DNA from: Paramacrobiotus richtersi
Taxonomy: Eukaryota > Tardigrada > Eutardigrada > Parachela > Macrobiotidae
Length of the DNA: 20,175 nucleotides
Direction of reading: 5' to 3'
Assembly (NCBI GenBank): GCA_034698045.1
Contig: JAQGAU010001264.1
Location: 1-20,175, forward strand
Position numbers and translations under genes: made by a program. The notes beneath the pieces were generated by a model, which was given only the letters and a program-made list of their open reading frames with translations, did no database searches and had not been told where the DNA came from. Positions 1 to 7,750 of this stretch are shown here, one piece after another. Every line of letters starts with the position of its first letter. The first letter of the stretch is position 1.

Positions 1-330
1 GTACACCGAGCAGGGCATTTCACCATCAATAAACATGCCGTCAGCCATGGATGCCCGGATGTCGAAGATGGCCCCGGACAGTTGGATCAAATTGGCGCAG
101 GCCTGACTAATGACGTATATGGTGAAAGGCGTTCGAAGTTGACGGTCGCTGGCGATCAGGACAACGAGGAAAGCGTTTAACAGATAGGCGGTACAGACAA
201 AAAACGTGTCGAAGATGCCGGTTGGCGTCCAGTGTAAGGTCACGTTTACTGGGAATTCGCTGGTTAGAGTCAGATTGTCGAAGGTCTTGTTGCTGACTTG
301 CTCCGCATCGGCTTTGACGGTCTCAGCCAT
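1..330 (-). CDS. Class A GPCR, array copy 1 (partial, N-terminal 110 codons)
   Basis: This is the 5' part of a seven-transmembrane receptor read leftward and cut by the window edge. The ATG is at 328-330 and the frame is open to base 1. Its 110 residues align without gaps to receptors 2 and 3. Visible parts are an extracellular N-terminus with N-x-S/T sites (NKT, NLT, NVT), TM1 with the conserved Asn (LLNAFLVVL), the loop ASDRQLRTPF, TM2 with Asn at position 80 where class A normally has Asp2.50, and the start of TM3 with the disulphide Cys (MPCSVY). It is intronless as far as seen. A chemosensory or peptide receptor role is inferred from the tandem array only, and no ligand is implied. The start is chosen because MAE/MTE is shared by the copies. 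Whether the rest is intact cannot be seen here. Confidence 0.88.
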   Translation of the reverse strand, partial: MAETVKADAEQVSNKTFDNLTLTSEFPVNVTLHWTPTGIFDTFFVCTAYLLNAFLVVLIASDRQLRTPFTIYVISQACANLIQLSGAIFDIRASMADGMFIDGEMPCSVY

Positions 331-1480
331 GGTTTTACTATTTTCTGGTTTATACGACGGGGGCGCTATTAAAGGTCACCCAATCCTGCGTTGATGTAGC
401 GGGAATGCCAATCTGTCTGCCGGTAGGGAGAGCGAAGGAAAGATGTATGCATAAAATGTATGAATGAAATACGAACTGGCCCCTTGAAACCGCACGCGGT
501 GAAAATCTTTGCGGCAGTAACTTTAATGTAACGTTATAGACCGCCTGGTAGAAAGTGATGGGAAAACATATACGGGCCAACTATACAAAAATTAGAAACT
601 TGATCATCGTGTGTTAAATGACTGCAAACAGGAGATCAAACAGGAGTGTATAAATACAGTGTCGTTCATTTGTGCAACAGTATGACAAGACAGTTCTGAG
701 AAATCCAATTTGCAGTTTGCACAAGCATCCGCTCTACGGATACAGCGTTCGACAATGGGGACTATTTGGCTACGATTTAAGCTGTTTCACCGGAAATCAT
801 CTTGATAATTATTGGCGCCTTATTTTTGTCCAAATACGAAGGTGCTATTTCATATCGCCGGATGGCAGCACAGTTGCTGCACGCACGGCCGCAGTTTCGT
901 AACGCCAGATATTTTGGAAGCAACGGAGATCGACCAAGTAAGATACTGAATGTTTCTGACCAGATATTCAAAAAACATTCTCTGACATCCAACGCCAGTC
1001 ACGGCCAGTGCCAACGGGCAGCTTAAGAGAAGACAGAAAGTCACAAGTTGTCGGGATGTCAGGGCTGGGATATCAGGTGAATAAAACGCACGTGAAACGA
1101 AAGAGAGAGAGCTTTCAGACAATTCCCTGTGTTGTTGGCGCGATGACGTGAAATGGCCTTATTTACTTATTTACGGTTTTACGCGAACGAGCATGCAAAC
1201 TGTGCAAAATCCAAACCGACTTTTTCACTCTGCTGAGTCTGCTAGCCTCTAGGGGTAATGTTACATAGTGAACACACGGCTCCAGGGGTCGGGGTGATCA
1301 TTTATTCACAACCGTCTTGGAATTTTTTCTGCCGGCACTACTGCATTTATGGTTTACGGCCGCAATACACCCTCCTCTTACAAACACACTAATTGATGAA
1401 ATTGATGATCAAGAAGACAAAGCATAAAAAAATGTAAATTACGATTACATACGTACAGTAATGGTGTCGTACATGCACAG
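331..1480. repeat. Upstream flank of receptor 1 (array unit repeat, copy 1)
   Basis: This gene-free stretch is homologous to the segments right of the other receptors at 4049-4885, 8804-9550, 12924-13350 and 16747-17355, so it is duplicated receptor 5' flank. A strongly kept block at about 795-945 contains runs such as TGATAATTATTGGCGC and GGATGGCAGCACAGTTGCTG. Short open frames through it (for example 802-1026 on the plus strand) are not kept in the same frame between copies, which argues for non-coding DNA. The part from about 1140 to 1480 is shared only with unit 2, at 4610-4885. Positions 1202-1254 are inverted relative to unit 2. Confidence 0.8.
727..741. promoter_or_regulatory. Conserved dyad ATCCG-N5-CGGAT, unit 1
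   Basis: The sequence ATCCGctctaCGGAT forms a perfect 5+5 inverted repeat with a 5-base spacer, 397 bases upstream of the receptor 1 start. The dyad recurs in units 3 (one mismatch), 4 and 5 at similar distances. This makes it a candidate transcription-factor site or small hairpin; the function is inferred. Confidence 0.4.
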
Positions 1481-1867
1481 CAAGTTTCGAAGCTTGCATG
1501 GAAGTAGCTCATAAATTTGCAACTGGTCCATATGATCTGGAAAGTACGCGGGACGAAAAACTGTGGGACGGGACGTTGGGGAATTCGGACGGACGAATTC
1601 GGCGAAGCCCACAAAGTCACACTGTCAAATGTTTTAAGGAGAACTGACTCACGGCGTCTCAGGTTTTCACAAACAAACTATTACAAAAAAAAGCACAAGA
1701 ATCAGCTTCGGCAATTAATGAATGCGAACGGATTTATTACATGTAGCTACCGATGCAGCAACATTATAAGAAGTCTTACTAGGAAACCGACGTCCCTCTC
1801 GCAATATACGTTTAGTACCGGGAGGTTGGCATATCGCCTTATTGCACACAATATATTGCACATGTTT
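1481..1867. other. Gene-free spacer with no recognised gene
   Basis: I recognise no gene here. A 159-codon plus-strand frame (1517-1996) runs through it, but it shows no family motif and its distal third is antisense to the EGF-like fragment, so it is not called. At 1550-1580 there are short GGGACGAAAA and GGGACGGGACG words that resemble the motif arrays at 5205-5370 and 6690-6826. A GAATTCGGACGGACGAATTC imperfect repeat follows at about 1581-1600. Confidence 0.5.
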
Positions 1868-2110
1868 TTACTGTACACCGCGAGTGATGCCGTTGTTGTT
1901 AACCCGGTATTCGTTTGTGTCGTCGCAGCGCTGCTGACGGCGCGGGTCGTCCAAAGCCACAGCGGGGCACGGCCCACACCGAAAGGTGTCGTCTAGGGAT
2001 TTGCACTGCACGCCGGCAGAGCAGAAGCAGGGAATGGAGGCGCAGTGATCCGGCTGATCCACTAATAAGACACACTTTCCAAGATCAACCCTAGTCAACG
2101 GGCGGTGTCC
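1868..2110 (-). pseudogene. Decayed thrombospondin/EGF-like domain fragment, copy A
   Basis: On the minus strand this reads as one EGF-like repeat and the start of a calcium-binding one. It has a Cys-rich core (CASIPCFCSAGVQCKSLDD), then FRCGPCP and CDDTNE. GVxC...F-x-CGPCP followed by C-x-D-x-N-E is the pattern of the EGF repeats of thrombospondins and related matrix proteins. The following calcium-binding EGF start has Tyr where Cys is expected after D-x-N-E, and the later GGC is lost. The frame ends at a TAA at 1868-1870. No flanking exons are recognisable, so I read it as an exon relic rather than a working gene. A second, more decayed copy is at 14210-14440, in the same place relative to receptor 5, so it was probably present in the unit before duplication. 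Confidence 0.55.
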
Positions 2111-2827
2111 GCTCAGGATGAATAGTTCACAGATCTTGAGGTACATCGTAAATCTTGAATTTCCCCTAACCATACTTTACTAATTTTATTTCTTGGGTTT
2201 TGTAGAGGAAAATGGTACAACTAGTATACAACTGGTTTTCTATAAAACAAGATATCCTTTACGCGATTAGGCTATACTGTATATAGACACCCTATTCTGA
2301 ATTTCCGCTGGATATACTCTTCCTAATTAGTTAAGTAACAGCTTCATTACATGGCACAGATCTCTAATATCGTTGTGCATTGACAGTCCTGGACTGCATA
2401 CTGGTGCGCGCATCGGAGATGCCGCTGGCGTGCGCTGGACCGATGGCTAAATGGAAAGGTCAAATCTCAAAGATATTACTGTATATGTCTTTGTTGAACA
2501 GATATTGTGCACGTTGTGGCCGGGCGGCGGGTGGACGTGGCGTGGTACTACATCCATTCCAGTTGAAGGTCGAAAAACGTTCAGAGGAGTCGATTTTAAA
2601 AAGAGCTGTTGAAGTTTCTTGAACTTGTAATGAGATGTATAGAATTGCTCGGAATAATTAGTCTGAACAGAACATCCTAGATCGTGTCAGATAATGTGGA
2701 CTGACGTCTCAGATCACACGTTACAAAATGCGGCGTATTTTGTCAATGTCATGCTGGCAAACGAAAAAACCGAACACAGAATTTTAAATAAATTAACAGC
2801 ATCTTGAATTAAAAAACAGCACATTGA
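2111..2827. repeat. Receptor 3'-side spacer, duplicated at 14441-15170
   Basis: This is a gene-free spacer between the EGF-like relic and receptor 2. Blocks match the right copy, for example CTAGTCAAC-GGCGGT (about 2091 and 14463), ATGGC-CAG followed by TGGACTGCAT (about 2350 and 14630), and CATCCTAGATCGTGTCAGAT with one mismatch (about 2673 and 15066). Positions about 2169-2340 (AT-rich) are present only in this copy, so they are an insertion here or a deletion there. No open frame here is kept between the two copies. Confidence 0.65.
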
Positions 2828-2995
2828 AAGGTCACCAGTTAGCTGCAACCTAAGAACTGTATAACACAAGATAAGCTAGTAAATAATCTGATGTGGCTTT
2901 TGTGCTAATGGGTAATAATGTTAATATTAAGTGCACGGGACATGCAACCATACGCATACTCAAGGTTGACAGCGGCCAAAACAAGTGACAATCCT
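2828..2995. repeat. Immediate 3' flank of receptor 2 (shared with unit 3)
   Basis: The segment just left of the receptor 2 stop codon matches 7567-7750, left of receptor 3. Shared words include GTATAACACAAGATAAGCTAG and CAATG/AGGTTGACAG followed by GCCAAAACAAGT. A shorter, more diverged match precedes receptor 5 at about 15590-15694. It should hold the receptor 3' UTR; I do not see a clear shared AATAAA signal on the minus strand. Confidence 0.6.
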
Positions 2996-4048
2996 TCATT
3001 GACGAAAGAGCCTCTTGATACGGCCTGGCAGGCACCGCACGGCCTTCCGCAGATTTCCCAGAGCCAATATGAAGATCACGGGATCGGCCGTTGGTTGTAT
3101 GTTGAACAAAGCCGTCCAGTAGGTCCAGGCGTAGTCGGGCAACCCGAGATCCGGTATCAGCGTTGTCAACAAGAAAAACCAAACAATTGGCAACCAGCCT
3201 ACACATGCGCACAGCGAGAACATCGCCAAGAGGGACAGACCAGAACAATCCGATCTCTGAGGGCGGGCGGGGCGCAAGCCCGGCGCATGACCAGCCGATA
3301 TGTTAGGAGCAGCATCCGTCGGATTAGCCTCATGCGCGACCATCTCGATTCGATTATTCCTCATTCGAACTTTTCTCAGGATAAAAACCACTGGGAAAAC
3401 TGCAATGTCTACGCATATGGGGATCAGATAGAAGACAATAAGCACGCCTGCTGTATAAGCCATTTGTTTTTCGGTATTTATTGCACAGAAAAACCCCAAT
3501 TCCGCAAGAGATTTTCGGTAGAGGAGCGTGTCCAGCACCCATAACGGGAGAATGATGAGATGTGGGACCACCCAAACGATACCGCAGAGAATGCACGCCA
3601 GCCGCATAGTGTGTCGCTGGCGGTAAGAGACGGGATAGATGATGGCCCACATTCGGCAACAGGCAATCACGAGATGGGTGTTGTACACCGGACCTGGAGT
3701 CACATAATTAAAGTACGTGTACACCGAGCAGGGCATTTCACCATTAATAAAAAGGCCATCAGCCATGGATGCCCGGATGTCGAAGATGGACCCGGATAGC
3801 TGGACCAGATTTGCGCAGGCCTGACTAATGACGTACATGGTAAAGGGCGTTCGAAGTTGACGGTCACTGGCTAGTAGGACTACTAGGAATGCGTTCAACA
3901 GGAAAGCCGTACAGACGAAAAATGTGTCGAAGATTGCGGTTGGCGTCCAATGTAAGGTCACGTTCCGGGCGAAGTCGCTGGCCAGAGTCAGGTTCTCGAA
4001 AGTCTTGTTAATGACTTGCCACGCATCGACTTTGACTGCCTCGGCCAT
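2996..4048 (-). CDS. Class A (rhodopsin-type) GPCR, array copy 2, intact
   Basis: This encodes an intronless 350-residue seven-transmembrane receptor of the plasma membrane. The N-terminus has N-glycosylation sites at N14, N19 and N29. Approximate helices are TM1 39-60 (N52), TM2 70-92 (N80), TM3 107-131 (C107 exactly 25 residues before R132), TM4 148-170 (W159), ECL2 Cys C188, TM5 197-224 (P210), TM6 269-294 (W285-x-P287) and TM7 306-330 (DPVIF at 322-326). The tail is short and basic. The DRY site reads C131-R132-M133; TM2 has Asn where Asp2.50 is usual and TM7 has Asp where Asn7.49 is usual. The frame is open 18 codons further upstream to 4102, but the start at 4046-4048 (MAEAV) matches copies 1 and 3; copy 3 has an in-frame stop nine codons upstream. 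Family membership is clear; the ligand and a chemosensory role are not. Confidence 0.92.
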   Translation of the reverse strand: MAEAVKVDAWQVINKTFENLTLASDFARNVTLHWTPTAIFDTFFVCTAFLLNAFLVVLLASDRQLRTPFTMYVISQACANLVQLSGSIFDIRASMADGLFINGEMPCSVYTYFNYVTPGPVYNTHLVIACCRMWAIIYPVSYRQRHTMRLACILCGIVWVVPHLIILPLWVLDTLLYRKSLAELGFFCAINTEKQMAYTAGVLIVFYLIPICVDIAVFPVVFILRKVRMRNNRIEMVAHEANPTDAAPNISAGHAPGLRPARPQRSDCSGLSLLAMFSLCACVGWLPIVWFFLLTTLIPDLGLPDYAWTYWTALFNIQPTADPVIFILALGNLRKAVRCLPGRIKRLFRQ

Positions 4049-4885
4049 GGCTCCACTATTTTCGCGTTTATACAGTACTACGTGCTGGCTGTTAAGGGTC
4101 ACCTAATCCTGCATCGATGTAGCGGGGATGACAATGTGTCTGCCGATAGGGATAGCGATGGAAAAATGTATGCATAAAATGTATAAATGAATTACGAACT
4201 GGACTTTTGATACCGTAGATGGTGCAAAACTTTGCAGCAGTAACGCGCGCTATTTGTGACATTATTTACTTCCTGGTGGAGGGGAAATCATCTTGATAAT
4301 TACTGGTGCATCGTTTTGTCCAAATACGAAGGTGCCATTTCATACCGCAGGATGGCAGCGCAGTTGCTGCACGCACGGCCGGAGCTTTGTAACGCCAAAT
4401 ATTTGGAAATGACGGAGATCGACCGAGTAAGATACTGAATATTTCTGACCAGATAAGGGAACATTCTCTGACATCCAACCCCAGTGCCAACGAGCAGTTT
4501 AAGAGAAGACAGACTGATAGTCACAAGCACTCCCTAAGGCTGGGATACGTGAGTTAATAAAACACACGCGGAATGAAGAAGGGAGCGCTCACACAATGCG
4601 CTGTATTGTTGGCGCGCTAACGCGACATGACCTTATTTACTTATTTACGGTTTTACACGAACGAACATGCAAAACCCAAGCCTCTAGCAGACTAAGCAGC
4701 GTGAGACAGTCGGTTTAGATCTTGCAGTGTCACATGCTGAACACACGACTCCAATTGTCGGGGGTGATAATTTATACATAATAATTAATGATCAAGAAGA
4801 CAAAGCATAACAAATGTAAATTAATCAAATGACTAATCAATTACTAATCAATTACTTGATTAGGATTACAGTACATACTATAATA
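4049..4885. repeat. Upstream flank of receptor 2 (array unit repeat, copy 2)
   Basis: This is homologous to 331-1480. Compared with unit 1 it lacks about 250 bases: sequence equivalent to 541 (CCTGGTAG) joins directly to the equivalent of about 793 (GGAAATCATCTTG) at about 4273-4288, which removes the ATCCG-N5-CGGAT dyad. Positions 4675-4726 are inverted relative to 1202-1254. A short ACTAATCAATT tandem at about 4829-4860 is extra here. Confidence 0.8.
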
Positions 4886-4904
4886 GCGCCGAACATTTCG
4901 GCGC
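4886..4904. repeat. Perfect 8-3-8 inverted repeat
   Basis: GCGCCGAA-CAT-TTCGGCGC is a perfect hairpin. It lies exactly where homology to unit 1 ends and a string of related GC-rich words starts (AAAACGGCGCG, GGGCGCCGC, GGCGCGGC) that runs to about 5035. It may mark the end of inserted repetitive DNA. Confidence 0.5.
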
Positions 4905-5204
4905 GTACTGTTTAAGCGCGGCCAAAACGGCGCGGCGACATCTAGCAAGCATGACCAGAACGGGCGCCGCTACCAAAACGGCGCGTTTCCAAACATGGCG
5001 CTGTTACAAGAAGGGCGCGGCTATCAAAATGGCGTAGACCTACATTAACAAACTAAACATGCAAAGACTGTAAACCAAGAATCTAAACAAGAAAGTAAAT
5101 TAGGAACTGAGAAATCAAGAAATGCAAACTAAGAACTAAAAACCAAGAAGGCAAGCAGGACATCCAAACCAATGATGTGTTCTGCTGCGCGCGCCGACAG
5201 AAGG
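4905..5204. repeat. Degenerate CGGCGCG-word array followed by purine/AC-rich repeat
   Basis: From 4905 to 5035 imperfect words of the form CCAAAACGGCGCG recur at roughly 30-50 base intervals. From about 5044 to 5160 the sequence is an A-rich run of words such as AAACCAAGAA and AAACTAAGAAC. I see no gene. Confidence 0.45.
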
Positions 5205-6826
5205 GACTTCCTAAAACGTCCCGAGGACAAAACGTCCCGCGACTTTCGGTCCCGAAGACAAAACGTTATGTGGACACAAAGTCCTAAAGGAGAAAACGTC
5301 CCACGACTTTCGGTCCTCCGGACAGAACGTTCTGGGGATAAACAGTACTTAGGAAAAAACGTTCTTTTCAAAAAATGCGGGAAAACTATACCTCAGTAAT
5401 TTCCCCTCACAATACTTACACCGTACAGGGCACTCTGGCCTCGTCGTGCAACTATGCCAGCTGTGCTATTTCAATTGTATAGCAGTGTCGGACATGCCAG
5501 TTTTACGCGAATAAACATTTGTACATTAATCCTTGCATTAAGACAGTAAAATAAACTGCACGCACACGCAGTCAAATGTGCATGAATTTCTAAACGCTAT
5601 TAATTTATAATTTTAGACTAACTGGATGACAAAAATTATTAACAATAAGAGTGAACTTGAGAAAGACGGCAATTGTGATATGTTGCTTTGTACAGAAATT
5701 ATGCACCAAACTGGACATAACTGCGTTACGCGTAACGTGACCACTAGCAGTTTGCCTTTGGCTTTCGTTTACCTTAAACCTACAGCTGTGAAAAAAAAAC
5801 AGTAAACTTGCTCATATTACGAAACTTTAACGTTAACTGTATGGCCCTAACAATTGTAAGGAACAGCCATGTACAAGGAGCGTGAATGAAATTTATTCTA
5901 CGCTTCAAGTTAATTGTTTAGTGATTTTGGTAACTGCCGGTGCGGGAAAATCTGCCATGTTACACGGAACTTGCACTCGTAGTTCTGGCAGATGACCCAG
6001 AATAATTCTCAGTCTTGATTTGAGAGATTTCTCAAGTATACGAACTCTGTGGAGACGTCTGTACCATTCCGGTATTAAAGTGTGTAAGACTGAGGACTTG
6101 TGTATTTGTATAACCTTATGTACAGATAAATATATCACACCTTATAGATTCAAGCATAAGATCAGCTATTTCATAAGTAATAATTCACTTATTAATTTTT
6201 CAGTTTATTACAGTTGTCACTCTACTGGCTGTAACTAGGTTAGCGATCATCCTTTCGCAAATCAGCCGGAAACCGGTGGGTGTGCCCGTATGTGACACAA
6301 TATTCACCTGCAAGTACAGGTACACTGACCAATAAGGTAACATACGACGCATTAATTTAATGCCAGTAATATTACACATGTAAATTTGTAATCAGTTAGC
6401 AAAGTTTTAGCAGACAACAGAGAATAAAATATTAGTTAAAAAATTCTTGCTTCGGTAGGGATCTTTATAAAAGGTCAATTTTAAATTAAGCCGTGATTTC
6501 CGCCAAGTCATGAAGTACGTGCACATAAACACGTATGAAGCACCGAAAATACTAAAGAGACCTTTCTTATCCATTCTGTAATTGTCGTGCGTAATTAGTT
6601 AGGAAAACGCTCTTAAAAGTACCGAAACTTCAGGAAACAAATTACAAGATTTACTGTACTTTGAACCAGCTTATTATCGGCGAGCGGCAGTTTTTGCCGC
6701 TGGCCGTCTTATCCCTGGACGTTTTGTCCGTTGGCCGTTTTGGTACGTGGACCTTATAGCCCAGGACGTTTTTCTGGGACCTTTGGGCCGGGACGTTTTT
6801 TCCCCGGGACGAAATGTCGGGGAGTC
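5205..6826. mobile_element. Candidate non-autonomous element with inverted GGACAAAACGTCC-type ends
   Basis: The left end (5205-5370) carries several copies of AAAACGTCC / GGACAAAACGTCCC, including two ACGTCCCRCGACTTTCGGTCC blocks about 64 bases apart. The right end (about 6690-6826) carries the same words in inverse orientation (GGACGTTTTGTCC, GGGACGTTTT). The outermost bases also match as an imperfect inverted repeat: left GACTTCCTAAAACGTCCCG, right complement GACTCCCC...CGTCCCGGGG. The interior, about 5400-6660, is AT-rich with only short open frames and no recognisable transposase. I found no clear target site duplication, so the boundaries are tentative. It lies between the unit 2 upstream flank and the 3' side of receptor 3. 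Confidence 0.4.
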
Positions 6827-6839
6827 ATCTTTTTCCGCT

Positions 6840-7400
6840 CATTCATTCACCGCTTAATCCGCTTAATTTATCCACACGCTCGTGTACACTGGGCTGGCCG
6901 CCCTGACACAAACGACCAATAACATCACAAGGAATCCACACAAAAAGGAAACTGGCCGTGAACTAAACCGCGCCTTCCGCGTAGTCTTGGATGCTGATAA
7001 ATATCATCGGAGCGTTGGTCCCAAGCGCCTGGAACACTTGACCGAACGTCGCCACAACCACAAACGAAGTAAGCATCGCTATCTTTCCTCATCCACCTTC
7101 AGATACACAGATACTCACCATACCGCCGCTCCGTCCATGACTGCCTTGGCCCAGCACGCACCGTGTTTGACAGACTCAGTGGCCCCGTAAAAGAGCCCCT
7201 CGACAAAAACTTCTCAAACACCTATCTCCCTGCCGTTCCATGCAAGGTTGAAAAACGACTGCGCGACCCAACCAAATACTTGAATTTCAGCACCCTGATT
7301 CCGAAGAACAGGGTAGAAAAGCCCAAGTATGGGACCTCAGAACTATTGCATATTCCAATTGTCATGCTGCAAACTGTGGCTGTATTGTAAGTAAACTTCT
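6840..7400. other. GC-richer segment, open on both strands, origin unclear
   Basis: Between AT-rich neighbours, 6840-7400 is distinctly richer in G and C and has overlapping open frames on both strands. On the plus strand these are 6882-7190 (102 codons) and 7163-7390 (75 codons). On the minus strand there is a frame from the ATG at 7365 that meets a TAG at 7222-7224 and then stays open for about 33 codons. A minus-strand GTGAGTATC...GATAG stretch of 40 bases could be a tiny intron, but this is not required. No motif is recognisable and nothing similar occurs elsewhere in the window. It may be a decayed gene or transposon fragment. Confidence 0.2.
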
Positions 7401-7750
7401 TGAGAGTACTTATGACGACAATTCTCAGTAAAAATTAAAACATTAAGAAGAATAAGAATATTATAGAAATAATAGAGTAAAGGATATGAACATGAAGGAA
7501 AAAATCGAATACTGAAATCTAACATACTGTAAATCAGAAATATCCTAAATTAGAAAAACAGGGAAATTAAAAGGTTGCCTATTAGCTGCAACCAAAGAAC
7601 TAACTGTATAACACAAGATAAGCTAGTTCATGAGGCTTGTGTACTAATGCAAAATAACGTTAATACTAACAAGTAAGTGCACAGAACATATTCGGCCGCC
7701 AACCATATGCGCACTCAATGTTGACAGTAGCCAAAACAAGTAAAAATCTT
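7401..7750. repeat. AT-rich spacer and 3' flank of receptor 3
   Basis: 7401-7566 is AT-rich, unique within the window and without a gene. 7567-7750 matches the 3' flank of receptor 2 (2828-2995), so the duplicated unit extends at least 180 bases beyond the stop codon here. Confidence 0.55.

Noticed and set aside
802..1026. Plus-strand frame containing SKYEGAISYRRMAAQLLHARP, echoed at 4256-4438
   Set aside because: It looks like a conserved peptide, but units 3, 4 and 5 carry indels that move it to other frames or stop it, so the similarity is duplicated non-coding flank.
1517..1996. 159-codon plus-strand frame, the longest plus-strand frame in the window
   Set aside because: It has no recognisable motif, low-complexity composition, and its end is antisense to the EGF-like fragment. 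The duplicate at 14210 onward does not preserve it.
2918..3544. 208-codon plus-strand frame
   Set aside because: It is a shadow antisense to receptor 2. Similar shadows occur opposite receptors 3 and 5.
4049..4102. Upstream extension of receptor 2 by 18 codons to an earlier ATG
   Set aside because: Copy 3 has an in-frame stop in the equivalent place, and MAE/MTE is the start shared by copies 1, 2 and 3.
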